A stretch of DNA of 64,000 nucleotides from SAR202 cluster bacterium Casp-Chloro-G3 (GCA_002816715.1 MUCJ01000004.1:1-64000), one strand, 5' to 3'; shown: positions 16,026-25,586, numbered from the stretch's first letter. Notes: generated by a model from the sequence alone, not told the origin. Translations and numbers: made by a program.

Positions 16026-18536
16026 ATGAAATACGCAGAAGTCGTGGTGGATGCTCCGGTTGGCCCATCCCGTAGCTTCTCGTACAGTATTCCAGACACT
16101 TTCACGGTTGAACCCGGCCAGTTGGTCTGGGTTCCGTTCGGTCGCCGCGTGGCCCAGGGAATTGTCTTGGAGCTTTCCGCCACTCCCCAGGTAGAGAACA
16201 CCCGGGACATCCTTCAGCCGGTAGAACCCACACCCTTGGTTACTCCCCTTGGCCTGAAGCTGGCCCAGTGGATCAGCCGTTACTACTTATGCTCCCTCTT
16301 CGACGCTCTGGGGTTAATGTTGCCCCCCAGCTTCAAAGCCCACGTCCGTTCCAGAATCGCCGCGTCAACGGTTTCTGCTGATGCGCTAGCCTCGCTCAAT
16401 CCGGCGACGCAAGAAGCGCTCCGCGCTCTAGGCCAAAAGAACCACCTCAGCGAGGCCGAGTTCACCAAGCTATTGGGACGCGCGGGAACCCGCGAAGTCA
16501 ATCGACTGGCAGAGCGCGGCCTGGTTCAGCGGCAAGTAGACCTGCCTCACCCGGGCCGTTTTCACTACGACTGTTTCCTGATCCCAGCCCAGGCCAATGC
16601 TGCCAACGGCCCTCCCATTGCTTCACACGCCGGCGAGTCGAGCGAGTTATTAATCGAAGGGTTACCTTCGAAACAGGCTGAGCTATTAAAGGCAGTAGGC
16701 TCTACGGAAAAGCCGTACCCGACGTCTCTAGCCAACAAGGAATTTGGCAGCGGCACGGCCAACGCTCTGGTGGATAAGGGACTGCTGGCGATGGAGTGGG
16801 TCAGGGGCAATTCAGAATCGCTGGCATCTATGGAATCACCGACGATAGAATCTCCGGCTATAGAATCGCCAAGCATTGCACCGCCGTTGACTCTCACCGC
16901 CGCGCAAGCCGCTGCCTTGGAGCGGATCACCGCAGGATTGAATGATACTCAACTACTGCCACAAAGCTTTCTGCTGCATGGAGTTACCGGCAGCGGCAAA
17001 ACTGAGGTCTACCTGCGGGCAATGGAACGGGTGGTGTCGCGAGGCCAGCAGGCTATCTTTTTAGTTCCCGAAATTAGCCTCACTGCCCAGACTGTGGAAC
17101 GGGTCAGCGTCCGCTTTCCCGGCCGGGTAGCGATTATACACAGCCGCCAGAAGCCCCGGGAGAAATTTGACCAGTGGTGGAAGATTCGAGACGGCGGCTA
17201 TGACGTGGTGGTCGGGCCGCGCAGCGCACTGTTCGCTCCCCTGCCCAACCTGGGATTGATCGTAATCGACGAAGAACACGAGTGGACTTACAAGCAAGAG
17301 GAGGCGCAGCCACTGTATCACGCCCGCACCACCGCCCTGGAGGTGGCCCGACTCACCGAGGCGGTAGTCGTCATGGGCAGTGCCACACCGGACGTGGAAA
17401 CCTATTATCACGCTCAAAGAGGCAGGCATCATCTATTGGAACTGCCCCACCGCATTAGCCGGAGCAATGCTGCCGAGACGGCGCAGTTGGCCCAAACCGA
17501 AGTCTGCGATATGCGTGACGAACTGCGCGATGGGAACCGCAGCATCTTCAGCCGCCGGTTGGAACAGGGCCTAGTTGAATGCATTCGCCAAGGCCAGCAG
17601 GCGATACTGTTCCTCAACCGGCGCGGCAGTTCGCCCATTGTGCAGTGCCGTGATTGCGGATACGTGGTTACCTGCCCCAATTGCTCGGTGTCGCTGACCT
17701 TCCATTCCGCCGATGCCTCTTCGGACGCATATACCAACGCCCGATTACTTTGCCACCGCTGCAACCGCCGTACTCGAATGCCCCGAAGCTGCCGTCAATG
17801 CGGCGGTACTCGCATTCGACAACTGGGCATCGGCACGCAACGAGTGGTGGATGAGGTCGCTCAACTACTGCCCGGCGTCAATATCGAAAGATGGGACGCC
17901 GACGCCTCCCGCAATGGCCCTGGCCCAAAGGAGACCATGCGCCGCCTGGCCAGCGGGGAGATTCAGGTTCTGGTAGGCACCCAAATGGTAGCCAAGGGAC
18001 TGGACGTGCCCAACGTGACGCTGGTGGGCGTGGTTCTGGCCGACGTTGGCCTGCACCTGCCCGACTTCAGGGCTGGCGAGCGGGCCTTTGGCTTGTTATG
18101 TCAGGTCGCCGGGCGGGCTGGTCGTGGGCTTGCACCCGGACGGGTAATCATTCAGACCTACCAGCCCGACCACTACGCCATCATAGCCGCGTCCCAGCAA
18201 GACTACCCGGCTCTTTACCAACGAGAAATTGAATCTCGGCATCAACAGGGCAACCCGCCCTTTAACCGTTTGGTGCATCTGGTGTGTCAGGACATCAACG
18301 CTACCGTCTGCCAACGCCAGGCGACTGAGACTGCCCGACTGTTCCGGCTGAAGGTGAACGCCCAAGGTCTGACCGACGTTGAAGTAATCGGCCCGGCGCC
18401 GGGTATTCCCCAACGGGTGCGGGGCCACTTCCGCTGGCATGTCACCCTGCGCGGGCGTAACTTGCACCGGTTCCTGGAAGGAATGAAGTTTGCCTCTAAT
18501 TGGACGGTCGATGTTGACCCGGCTCATGTTTTATAG
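16026..18536 (+). CDS. priA: Primosomal protein N' (replication restart helicase)
   Basis: An 836-residue 3'-5' DNA helicase that restarts collapsed forks. The N-terminal DNA-binding 3'BD 'GPSRSFSYSIPDTF' starts the protein. Walker A 'LLHGVTGSGKTEVYLRAM' is at about 318 and the DEEH box 'LGLIVIDEEHEWTY' at about 410. The Zn-binding loops run from 'CRDCGYVVTCPNC' through 'CHRCNRRTR' to 'CRQCGG' (about 540-600), followed by motifs V/VI 'QMVAKGLDVPNVTLV' and 'QVAGRAGRG'. A linker with ESPTIESPAIESPSI repeats (about 270-285) joins the winged-helix and helicase parts and is not typical. The ribosome site is weak. Confidence 0.95.
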   Translation: MKYAEVVVDAPVGPSRSFSYSIPDTFTVEPGQLVWVPFGRRVAQGIVLELSATPQVENTRDILQPVEPTPLVTPLGLKLAQWISRYYLCSLFDALGLMLPPSFKAHVRSRIAASTVSADALASLNPATQEALRALGQKNHLSEAEFTKLLGRAGTREVNRLAERGLVQRQVDLPHPGRFHYDCFLIPAQANAANGPPIASHAGESSELLIEGLPSKQAELLKAVGSTEKPYPTSLANKEFGSGTANALVDKGLLAMEWVRGNSESLASMESPTIESPAIESPSIAPPLTLTAAQAAALERITAGLNDTQLLPQSFLLHGVTGSGKTEVYLRAMERVVSRGQQAIFLVPEISLTAQTVERVSVRFPGRVAIIHSRQKPREKFDQWWKIRDGGYDVVVGPRSALFAPLPNLGLIVIDEEHEWTYKQEEAQPLYHARTTALEVARLTEAVVVMGSATPDVETYYHAQRGRHHLLELPHRISRSNAAETAQLAQTEVCDMRDELRDGNRSIFSRRLEQGLVECIRQGQQAILFLNRRGSSPIVQCRDCGYVVTCPNCSVSLTFHSADASSDAYTNARLLCHRCNRRTRMPRSCRQCGGTRIRQLGIGTQRVVDEVAQLLPGVNIERWDADASRNGPGPKETMRRLASGEIQVLVGTQMVAKGLDVPNVTLVGVVLADVGLHLPDFRAGERAFGLLCQVAGRAGRGLAPGRVIIQTYQPDHYAIIAASQQDYPALYQREIESRHQQGNPPFNRLVHLVCQDINATVCQRQATETARLFRLKVNAQGLTDVEVIGPAPGIPQRVRGHFRWHVTLRGRNLHRFLEGMKFASNWTVDVDPAHVL
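16834..16881 (+). repeat. IESP-coding repeats in the priA linker
   Basis: Four 12-bp-like units encode repeated (I/M)-E-S-P/S-I-A-P residues just before the helicase domain. It is a low-complexity interdomain linker that probably arose by in-frame slippage. Confidence 0.55.
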
Positions 18537-18543
18537 GCCCGCC

Positions 18544-18573
18544 TTTACACTGACAAAAATCCCCGGCTATAAT
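18544..18573 (+). promoter_or_regulatory. Sigma-70-type promoter for def
   Basis: TTTACA (18544-18549) and a perfect TATAAT (18568-18573) are separated by 18 bp, directly after the priA stop and 54 bp before the def start. The match to the consensus is good and the location sensible. Confidence 0.6.
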
Positions 18574-18627
18574 CGTGGTTATTATCACCTACGTATTCGC
18601 CGTAGCATAACCTGGAGGTAGGTCAGC

Positions 18628-19209
18628 GTGTCGCTTTTGTCCATGAGATTCGTCCCCGACGGGGTTCTCCGCGAAAAGGCCAAGAAGATCAGCAAAATCC
18701 CACCCACCATGAAAAAGTACACCGATGACATGGTTGAGACGATGCACGCCGAGGAAGGCGTCGGACTGGCGGCCAACCAGGTCGGGTCATTACAGAAAGT
18801 CGCGGTGATTCAATTGCCGGACTGGGACGAACCCCTGGTCCTAATCAACCCGGAAATAATACGACGGGAGGGCGAGCGGGAAATCGAAGAGGGTTGCCTC
18901 AGCATTCCCGGTTATCGAGGCACGGTCAAGCGGTCTGAAAAGGTGCGCGCGCGGGCATTGGACCTGAGCGGCAAGGTGATACGCATTAAGGCCGAGGGAC
19001 TGCTGGCCCAAGCATTGGAGCATGAGACCGACCACTTGAATGGCATTCTATACATTGACCGGCTGGTTTCACGAGAAAAACTTTGGAAAATTACCTATAA
19101 TCCGCAAGAAGGCAACCCCCAAGAAGAAGCGGAGACTCAAAAATCAGACGACGCCTCGCCTGAGTCTGAGCTACCAGAAAGCGGTACGCCAGGAAAATCC
19201 CAGGAATAG
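18628..19209 (+). CDS. def: Peptide deformylase
   Basis: A 193-residue metalloenzyme that removes the formyl group from nascent N-formylmethionine. All three catalytic motifs are present: 'EGVGLAANQVG' (motif I), 'EEGCLSIPG' with the metal-binding Cys (motif II) and 'ALEHETDHLNGIL' (HExxDH, motif III). The C-terminal tail is rich in Glu/Ser/Lys and non-conserved. A strong GGAGG site precedes the GTG start at 18628. The gene has its own promoter. Confidence 0.95.
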   Translation: MSLLSMRFVPDGVLREKAKKISKIPPTMKKYTDDMVETMHAEEGVGLAANQVGSLQKVAVIQLPDWDEPLVLINPEIIRREGEREIEEGCLSIPGYRGTVKRSEKVRARALDLSGKVIRIKAEGLLAQALEHETDHLNGILYIDRLVSREKLWKITYNPQEGNPQEEAETQKSDDASPESELPESGTPGKSQE

Positions 19210-19292
19210 ACCATCTGATGCATTCTACTTTATTATGTCATCTATTATTCATGTCATCCCCCCGGCTAGCCTAGCCTCAGGCTAACTTCTTT

Positions 19293-20780
19293 GTGATTGC
19301 CGCAAATAATTCCCCAGACATACTGGCCAAACTGAGCGCATTCCTTGATTCTCGCCAATGCTCCGCCTTCCTGGTGGGCGGCTACCTAAGAGATTCGCTC
19401 ATTTCTAAACCTTCCAAAGACATTGACGTCGCAATGCCCGGCGACCCCCAGGCATTGGGTCAAGCCTTGGCCCGGGAGTTGGACGGCACCTATGTACCGC
19501 TCAGCCGAACCCACAGCGTTTGCCGGATAGTGTCAACCGACCAGGACGGCCAGCAGTGGAACATTGACCTGGCCGGATTCTCCGGGAGCATTGGGGAAGA
19601 CCTGCACCGCCGAGACTTTACCGTAGATGCCTTGGCATTGCCATTGGCTAGCTGGTTGAGCGACCAGTGGCGAGATGCGGTCATTGACCCGACCGGCGGC
19701 ATCGCCGACCTGGCCCAAAAGCGGATTCGGGTTACGCACCCCCAGGTATTTGCAGCAGACCCCGGTCGGCTGCTGCGGGCGGTCCGTCTGGCATCTCGTC
19801 TACGGTTTCGTCTGGAACCGGAAACCGCCAGCCTGATTCGCTCCGAAGCTCACCGTATCGAGAAAGTCTCCCCGGAGCGGGTGCGGGACGAGTTCCTGGC
19901 GATCCTGGCCGGAGACAATGCCAGCAGCCAACTGGAAATTCTCGACCGGCTGGACTTGCTTTGCCGGGTCATCCCAGAGTTGGCGATCACCAAAGGAGTA
20001 GAGCAGCCCATAGTCCACTACTGGGATGTTTGGGGGCACTCAATTCATACGGTGGAGACTGCGGAACTAGTCACCAAGGGTCACCAGAATTCGGCCATAT
20101 ATTCCCATGTCCCCTGGACACAAGAGTCGGTGGATTACTTCAATCAACAGGCCAGCGACGGCCACACCCGGCGCACTATTCTCAAGCTGACCGCGTTACT
20201 CCATGACATCGCCAAGCCTCAAACCAAGGCCCAGGACGCAACGGGTAGGACTAGGTTCCTGGGGCACTCGGAAATGGGCGCCGAGATGGCTCACCAGCGG
20301 CTGTCCCACCTGAGGCTGAGTTCTCGGGGGATAGCGATGGTGTCTAAAATGGTGGAGCAGCACCTGCGTCCCAGCAATATGCACCACGGGGAGGATTTGC
20401 CCACCAATCGGGCGGTCTACCGCTATTTCCGTGACCTGGGAGACGTGGCCATCGACACCTTGTACCTGGCAATGGCCGACTATCTGGCGGCAAAAGGCCC
20501 AGAAGTGCTACCTGATGACTGGGCCAGACATGCTAGAATGATGACGCACATTTTACAAGGCGGGGCGGATCAAACTAAACCGGACAGTTCGGCCCGTTTG
20601 CTAACTGGACATGACCTGATCCAAGAATTCAAACTAACCCCCGGCCCGCACATTGGGACGTTGATTGAGCAAATCAACGAGGCCCAAGCCGCCGGAGAGA
20701 TCACTACCCGCGAGCAAGCCCTTAACATGGCGGCGGAATTTCTCAACAATCAACGCAACCAGAACAGCAACCAGGAGTAA
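19293..20780 (+). CDS. CCA tRNA nucleotidyltransferase / polyA polymerase family protein with HD domain
   Basis: A 495-residue protein with a class II nucleotidyltransferase head 'FLVGGYLRDSL' and the catalytic Asp pair in 'KDIDVAMPG' (about 27-52). 'DLHRRDFTVDALALPL' is the RRDF..NA motif, and 'DPTGGIADLAQKRIR..P' follows. 'ADPGRLLRAVRLASRLRF' is the RxxR..F motif. The HD domain has 'LTALLHDIAKPQTK' and 'FLGHSEMGAE' (about 305-335). The family adds CCA or poly(A) to RNA 3' ends. Since the tRNA here already encodes CCA, repair of tRNA ends is likely. GTG start at 19293; the ribosome site is weak. secD follows 3 bases later, so they are co-transcribed. Confidence 0.85.
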   Translation: MIAANNSPDILAKLSAFLDSRQCSAFLVGGYLRDSLISKPSKDIDVAMPGDPQALGQALARELDGTYVPLSRTHSVCRIVSTDQDGQQWNIDLAGFSGSIGEDLHRRDFTVDALALPLASWLSDQWRDAVIDPTGGIADLAQKRIRVTHPQVFAADPGRLLRAVRLASRLRFRLEPETASLIRSEAHRIEKVSPERVRDEFLAILAGDNASSQLEILDRLDLLCRVIPELAITKGVEQPIVHYWDVWGHSIHTVETAELVTKGHQNSAIYSHVPWTQESVDYFNQQASDGHTRRTILKLTALLHDIAKPQTKAQDATGRTRFLGHSEMGAEMAHQRLSHLRLSSRGIAMVSKMVEQHLRPSNMHHGEDLPTNRAVYRYFRDLGDVAIDTLYLAMADYLAAKGPEVLPDDWARHARMMTHILQGGADQTKPDSSARLLTGHDLIQEFKLTPGPHIGTLIEQINEAQAAGEITTREQALNMAAEFLNNQRNQNSNQE

Positions 20781-20783
20781 TCA

Positions 20784-22586
20784 ATGCGCGGACGCAGTAT
20801 CCGGCTGTCAATTCTAATATTGGTTATCTTGGCCATCTCAGTGGCCTCGCTGGCCTTCTACGAGATCAACATCGATATACCCGGGTTCCCAGAACTGAGG
20901 AGAGGCGGCTCCGGTCCTGCCGGGCTGAAACTTGGTCTTGACCTGAAGGGCGGAGCGCACCTGGTATACCAGGCTGATGTAGGTACCCGGACTCGGGCCT
21001 CCTTCCCCCAGCCAGTAAATGAAGCTGGAGTCTCCACCATTCTAACCGACCTTGGGCTGACCGATTTCGAGGTGCGGATTGCAGACTCCAACACAGTGGT
21101 CATCAAGACGGTTCTGCTTGACGATACCCTACGGCAGGAAGTGAAGGCCGGGTTGGAACAGGCCTTTGGCGTAGCCAATAACTTTCGAGTGACCGATACC
21201 ACGCCACCCACTGCCGATGATATGGATGGTGTGATCAGCATCATCTCCCGACGGGTTAACTCCTTCGGGACTGACGAACCCATTGTGCAGCAGTTTGGCG
21301 ACGACCGCATCATCGTTCAACTCCCCGGTGCCAGCGGATCGGTAACCGATGTTCAATTCACCGAGCCGGTGGACATTGAAGAGATTAACGCTCTGCTGAC
21401 CAATCGGGGATTTCGGGACTACACCAATGACCAGCAGGATGACGTCAGCTATCGAATACGAACTCAGGTTTCCTTGAGTCGCGACGATCAACAGGACTTA
21501 CGGAACGCTCTGGCGGTGGAAATCGGCGCCATTGAGTCTTTCCGGGTTACCGGAGGCATCGAATCCGCTAAATCGTCGATAGGGCAGACGGCGCGGCTGG
21601 AGTTCAAAGAACGTACCTGCCCCGACACCACCTGCATTACGTTCACCGACACCGACCTGGGCCTGACCGGTGATGACCTGGTCGATGCCTTCGCATCTAC
21701 CGCTCAGACCACCGGAGAGTGGACGGTGAATATACAGTTTGGCAGCCGGGGCGCTGATATTTTTTCCACGCTCACGCAACGCATTGTGGGGGACCCCACC
21801 AAACGCATTGCGGTTTTTCTGGATGACGAGTTGCTGATCGCTCCGGTGGCGCGAGGGTGGATCCGCAATGGTCAAAGCCAGATTACCGGCAACTTCACGC
21901 GTGAGGAGGCCCGCATCCTATCTATACAGCTTGAGTCGGGCCGCCTGCCGGTGCCGCTGGTGCTGATTCAGGAGAGTCAGGTTGACGCCCTGCTGGGGTC
22001 GGCGTCCCTGGAGCGGAGCCTGCTCGCCGGTCTGGCCGGCTTGGGGCTGGTGATGATCTTTATGATCGCCTACTACCGCATGGCCGGGGTGGTCGCCTCT
22101 CTGGCGCTGGTGTTCTATGCCGTCGTCCTGCTGGCGATATTCAAGCTGGTCCCCATTACCCTGACTTTGCCGCATATTGGCGGGTTCATCCTGTCTATCG
22201 GTATGGCGGTAGACGCTAACGTCCTGATATTTGAGCGGTTGAAGGAAGAGTTGCGGATAGGGCGAACGCTGGCATCATCAATGGAAGTGGGATTCAGCCG
22301 GGCCTGGCCCGCGATACGGGACGGCAACGTGTCCACAATTATCACCTGTGGCGTCCTGCTCTGGTTCGGCAGTCGCCTCGGGGGCGGGTTGATTAACGGC
22401 TTCGCTCTGAGCCTCTTCATCGGCGTGGTGGTCAGCATGTTCACCGCCCTGGTGGTGAGCCGAAATCTGCTGCAACTGCTGGCCTGGATCGGCCTAGGCC
22501 ATCGCGTCAACCTGTTCTCACCGGAAAAGATTCAGCGGCAATCTCAGCCTACGGGTAGACCGCGTACCGCGCAAGGAGGCAGATAG
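20784..22586 (+). CDS. secD: Protein translocase subunit SecD
   Basis: A 600-residue inner-membrane protein that uses the proton gradient to complete Sec-dependent export. It has one N-terminal helix (about 7-26), then the periplasmic P1 domain beginning 'GLKLGLDLKGGAHLVYQ' (D1 motif). The five clustered C-terminal helices start about 408. 'GFILSIGMAVDANVLIFERLKEELRIG' is the proton-path motif. AGGAG precedes the ATG, which nearly touches the upstream gene. secF follows after 2 bases. No yajC is adjacent. Confidence 0.95.
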   Translation: MRGRSIRLSILILVILAISVASLAFYEINIDIPGFPELRRGGSGPAGLKLGLDLKGGAHLVYQADVGTRTRASFPQPVNEAGVSTILTDLGLTDFEVRIADSNTVVIKTVLLDDTLRQEVKAGLEQAFGVANNFRVTDTTPPTADDMDGVISIISRRVNSFGTDEPIVQQFGDDRIIVQLPGASGSVTDVQFTEPVDIEEINALLTNRGFRDYTNDQQDDVSYRIRTQVSLSRDDQQDLRNALAVEIGAIESFRVTGGIESAKSSIGQTARLEFKERTCPDTTCITFTDTDLGLTGDDLVDAFASTAQTTGEWTVNIQFGSRGADIFSTLTQRIVGDPTKRIAVFLDDELLIAPVARGWIRNGQSQITGNFTREEARILSIQLESGRLPVPLVLIQESQVDALLGSASLERSLLAGLAGLGLVMIFMIAYYRMAGVVASLALVFYAVVLLAIFKLVPITLTLPHIGGFILSIGMAVDANVLIFERLKEELRIGRTLASSMEVGFSRAWPAIRDGNVSTIITCGVLLWFGSRLGGGLINGFALSLFIGVVVSMFTALVVSRNLLQLLAWIGLGHRVNLFSPEKIQRQSQPTGRPRTAQGGR

Positions 22587-22588
22587 AA

Positions 22589-23578
22589 GTGCTAGATATA
22601 GTAGGGAAACGAGGCTGGTATTTTATAATCTCAGCGCTGATAATTCTGCCAGGGCTGATCTCCATGATTATCCCGCCCGGCTGGTCAACTCTACACTCGG
22701 GCCTTAATCCGGGAATCGACTTCACCAGCGGCTCGGTGATGGACGTTACCTTTGACCGACCGGTGAGCCAGGCCCAAATTCAGGAGCGCATGAACGCGCT
22801 GGGCCATCCTGAGTCACTAATTCAAAGCACCGGCAGCCGCTCGGTGCTAATACGCACCAAGGTTTTGGCAGAAGGCCTAGAGGGCGGCACGTCAGAACAA
22901 CAACGCGTGCAGGATGACCTGGAAGCCAATGTCGCGCCAATACAGTCGGTGGCCTTTGACTCAATATCGCCCATCATAGCTCAAGAGACGATACGCAATA
23001 CCTTCCTGGCATTGCTGGCGGCATCGGTGTTTATTCTGCTGTACATCTGGTACGCCTTCCGGCGCGCGCCCAAAGCGTATCGCTACGGCATTGGCGCGGT
23101 GGCTGCGCTGGCCCACGATACTCTAATCGTACTGGGGATATTCTCAATTTTGGGGCGGGTCATCAACCTGGAGGTCAACGCCACCTTTATAATCGGCATA
23201 CTGACCGTGGTCGGTTACAGCGTTAACGACACCATCGTAGTCTTCGACCGGATCCGGGAGAACGTGATACGCCACCCGGAGCGGGCCTTCGCCGCATTGG
23301 TGAACCTGAGCATTATCGAATCCATTGGGCGGTCCTTGAACACCAGCTTTACCACCCTGATGGTGCTGCTGGCGATGCTGCTGATCGGCGGCCCCAGCAT
23401 TCGAGGGTTGCTATTGGTGGTCGCCATTGGCGTGATAGTGGGAACCTACAGTTCCATATTCATTGCCGCCCAATTCCTGGTGATCTGGGAGCGCCGCGAG
23501 TTTGGCCGGGCGTTGCGCTGGGGGCGCAACGCGCCAGCCGCAGTTGGTGCCAGCTTGATGTCTTTGATCGGACGGTAG
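22589..23578 (+). CDS. secF: Protein translocase subunit SecF
   Basis: A 329-residue partner of SecD. 'GLNPGIDFTSGSVMDVTF' (about 36-52) is the SecF start motif, and 'VGYSVNDTIVVFDRIRENV' (about 207-226) is the proton-relay helix. Five further helices are visible. GTG start at 22589 with AAGGAGG upstream. The secDF spacing of 2 bp implies translational coupling. A dispersed inverted repeat lies immediately downstream. Confidence 0.95.
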   Translation: MLDIVGKRGWYFIISALIILPGLISMIIPPGWSTLHSGLNPGIDFTSGSVMDVTFDRPVSQAQIQERMNALGHPESLIQSTGSRSVLIRTKVLAEGLEGGTSEQQRVQDDLEANVAPIQSVAFDSISPIIAQETIRNTFLALLAASVFILLYIWYAFRRAPKAYRYGIGAVAALAHDTLIVLGIFSILGRVINLEVNATFIIGILTVVGYSVNDTIVVFDRIRENVIRHPERAFAALVNLSIIESIGRSLNTSFTTLMVLLAMLLIGGPSIRGLLLVVAIGVIVGTYSSIFIAAQFLVIWERREFGRALRWGRNAPAAVGASLMSLIGR

Positions 23579-23613
23579 CCAAGAATATATCCCATACTGC
23601 ATTTGATTATGTT

Positions 23614-23670
23614 CCGTCCTTCGACAGGCTCCGCGCGAGCGGGTTAACCTGTTCGTGTTGAGCTTGTCGA
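23614..23670. repeat. Dispersed inverted repeat, copy A
   Basis: The arms 'TTCGACAGGCTCCGCGCGAG' and 'TGTTCGTGTTGAGCTTGTCG' face each other. They match the arms of the copies near 33964 and 47289. It resembles a REP-like intergenic element or the remnant of a miniature mobile element. Confidence 0.65.
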
Positions 23671-23710
23671 CTATTAGTGTCCCTCAAATTGGTAGAGTTT
23701 TGACCAAGCC

Positions 23711-23749
23711 ATTAAGGGGTCGAGGCTATGTCATTAAGGGATCGAGGCT
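23711..23749 (+). repeat. 17-bp direct repeat just before nfo
   Basis: ATTAAGGGGTCGAGGCT and ATTAAGGGATCGAGGCT occur with a 22-bp period, ending 4 bp before the nfo start. The second copy supplies the GAGG used as its ribosome site. Confidence 0.75.
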
Positions 23750-23753
23750 TTAA

Positions 23754-24611
23754 ATGAAAATAGGCGCTCACGTATCGGCATCCGGCGGGATCAGCAAAGC
23801 GGTTGGCCGGGGCGTGGAAATTGGCTGTGAAACGATTCAGATATTCGGCTCTTCGCCGCAAAGCTGGGCGTTCAAGCCAATCGCCGACGCTGAAGTTGAG
23901 TCCTTCCGGCAGCAGGCCAGCGAGACTGGGCTGGGGCCAGTGTTCCTGCACGCCATCTACCTGATTAACCTGGGCACTACCAACCAAACGAACCTGACAA
24001 AGGGGATTGACTCTCTGGTCAATTACATGACCTTGGCCGCAAATATTGGGGCGGGCGGGATCATCTTTCACCCTGGGAGCCACAAGGGAGCGGGTTACGA
24101 CGCTATTTTTGACCAGGCGGTAGATTCAATAAAAACGGTGCTGGACCAGTCGCCGGAGGGTCCGTATCTCTGTCTGGAAAACATGGCCGGTATGGGTCAA
24201 CACATCGGCGCCAAATTCCAGGAGTTGGGGGACATAATCAAAGCGGTAGACAACCCCAGACTTAGAATTTGCCTGGACACCCAACACAGTTTTGCCGCTG
24301 GTTACGACTTGACGACGCAAAAAGGCGTCAACTTGATGATGACCGAGTTCGACCAGGCCATTGGCGTGGACAAACTGGCGGCGGTGCATGCCAATGACTC
24401 CAAGCAGCCCTGCGGCTCTGGTGTTGACCGGCACGACAACATTGGCGAGGGTCTGATTGGCGAGGCCGGTTTTGAGGCGATCATGGGCCACCCAGCCTTT
24501 CGTGACGTACCTTTCTTCCTGGAAGTCCCCGGTTTCGATGGCAAAGGCCCAGACCAGCGCAACATCGAGATACTGAAAGACATTCGTCATCGAGTAGGCA
24601 TCAACGATTGA
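23754..24611 (+). CDS. nfo: Endonuclease IV (AP endonuclease)
   Basis: A 285-residue TIM-barrel zinc enzyme that cuts DNA at abasic sites. Signature segments: 'IGAHVSASGGISKAVGRG' (His ligand), 'VFLHAIYLINLGT', 'GGIIFHPGSHKGA', 'LCLENMAGMGQHIG' (Glu ligand), 'LRICLDTQHSFAAGYD', 'AVHANDSKQPCGSGVDRHDNIG' (D/H/H ligands) and 'FFLEVPGFDGKGP'. The ATG at 23754 is preceded by a repeat that contains its ribosome site. The next gene overlaps its stop by 4 bases. Confidence 0.96.
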   Translation: MKIGAHVSASGGISKAVGRGVEIGCETIQIFGSSPQSWAFKPIADAEVESFRQQASETGLGPVFLHAIYLINLGTTNQTNLTKGIDSLVNYMTLAANIGAGGIIFHPGSHKGAGYDAIFDQAVDSIKTVLDQSPEGPYLCLENMAGMGQHIGAKFQELGDIIKAVDNPRLRICLDTQHSFAAGYDLTTQKGVNLMMTEFDQAIGVDKLAAVHANDSKQPCGSGVDRHDNIGEGLIGEAGFEAIMGHPAFRDVPFFLEVPGFDGKGPDQRNIEILKDIRHRVGIND

Positions 24612-24973
24612 TCCGGTTGTCGCAGCGGGAATTCGCAAAATTGGTGCGCCAGGCTTACTATCAACTGCCCCCAAGAGTGCGGCAGAGGTTGGATAACGTC
24701 GACATATCCGTGGCAGACTGGCCCGACGCAGACGACCTTGACCTGCCGGAAGATAGCACCCTGTTTGGTTTGTATACGGGCGTGCCACTGACCGAACGAG
24801 AAGGCAATGGGCCCGGTCTCCCCGACCAGATAATCGTCTTTCGACGGCCTATCCTGGAGCATTGCGCCACCCCCGAAGAAGTGGTGCGAGAAATCCAGGT
24901 TACGCTGTGGCACGAGGTCGGTCACTATCTGGGCATGGACGAGGATGATCTGCATCGGTTGGGCTATGGTTAA
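24608..24973 (+). CDS. Small zincin-like metallopeptidase
   Basis: A 121-residue protein of the 'metallopeptidase family protein' group (zincin-like). The metal motif is 'LWHEVGHYLGMDEDDL' (HExxH...G.D/E) at about 98-113, with the 'FGLYTGVPLTERE' and 'DQIIVFRRPILEHC' segments typical of the family. The TTG start overlaps the nfo stop by 4 bases, so it is translationally coupled. The substrate is unknown. Confidence 0.75.
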   Translation: MIRLSQREFAKLVRQAYYQLPPRVRQRLDNVDISVADWPDADDLDLPEDSTLFGLYTGVPLTEREGNGPGLPDQIIVFRRPILEHCATPEEVVREIQVTLWHEVGHYLGMDEDDLHRLGYG

Positions 24974-25454
24974 GGAAACCCAATCAACCACTGGACTTTT
25001 TCTTGATAAACTCGGCTGGATGATCGGCACCGGCTTCGGGTCGGGACTTTTTCCCATCGCCCCGGCCACCGCGGGCAGTTTTGTCTCGCTGCTTATTTAT
25101 TACTTCCTGCCCATCTCCAGTGATTCTATCGCCCTTTACTTGCTAATTGTCGTTGGATTCCTGTTGGGAGTCTGGGCCACTGGAACCCTCAGCACCAAAG
25201 CAGACGAAGACCCCAGCAAGGCAGTCTGGGACGAATTTGTGGGTCTTTGGGTCACCTGCCTGTTGCTTCCCAAGGAAATAGGATGGCTGGCAGCCGCCTT
25301 TATCATCTTCAGAATCCTGGACATTCTAAAACCCTGGCCGGCCCGCCGCTTGGAAGGACTCCACGGCGGACTGGGTATCATGGCTGACGACCTGATGGTA
25401 GGCGTCTACGGAGCCATTCTGTTGAACGCGGCTCGCCTGGCGTTCTTTTCCTGA
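24966..25454 (+). CDS. pgpA: Phosphatidylglycerophosphatase A
   Basis: A 162-residue membrane phosphatase that dephosphorylates phosphatidylglycerophosphate. 'GTGFGSGLFPIAPATAGSF' is the N-terminal signature, 'TKADEDPSKAVWDEFVG' is the catalytic Asp-rich region, and 'LHGGLGIMADDLMVGV' is the C-terminal motif. Three to four hydrophobic helices are visible. The ATG at 24966 overlaps the end of the upstream gene; an upstream in-frame ATG at 24945 lies deeper inside it. It could also act in quinone or other lipid steps, but the motif fit is good. Confidence 0.88.
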   Translation: MVKETQSTTGLFLDKLGWMIGTGFGSGLFPIAPATAGSFVSLLIYYFLPISSDSIALYLLIVVGFLLGVWATGTLSTKADEDPSKAVWDEFVGLWVTCLLLPKEIGWLAAAFIIFRILDILKPWPARRLEGLHGGLGIMADDLMVGVYGAILLNAARLAFFS

Positions 25455-25485
25455 TAGTGAACTCTTTTTCCTGATAGAGAAGTCT
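25446..25485 (+). repeat. 20-bp tandem duplication spanning the pgpA stop
   Basis: Two 20-bp units, TTTTCCTGATAGTGAACTCT and a copy with two changes, follow each other. The first copy contains the TGA stop of pgpA. Confidence 0.75.
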
Positions 25486-25562
25486 ACAGAGCCAAAATTC
25501 ACGTTGCCCACCTCTAGCGCCTATGATATACTCCACCCCAATTGGCGTTAGTGTTCCCCAGT

Positions 25563-25586
25563 AACCAGAGCAACCAGAGCAACCAG
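25563..25586 (+). repeat. 9-bp tandem repeat in the rpsB leader
   Basis: AACCAGAGC occurs two and two-thirds times. It lies in the 294-bp spacer upstream of rpsB, where no other structure is clear. Confidence 0.7.

Noticed and set aside
25563-25586. Repeats considered as a CRISPR-like array
   Set aside because: The unit is 9 bp without spacers of constant length; it is a simple tandem duplication, and no cas genes are present.
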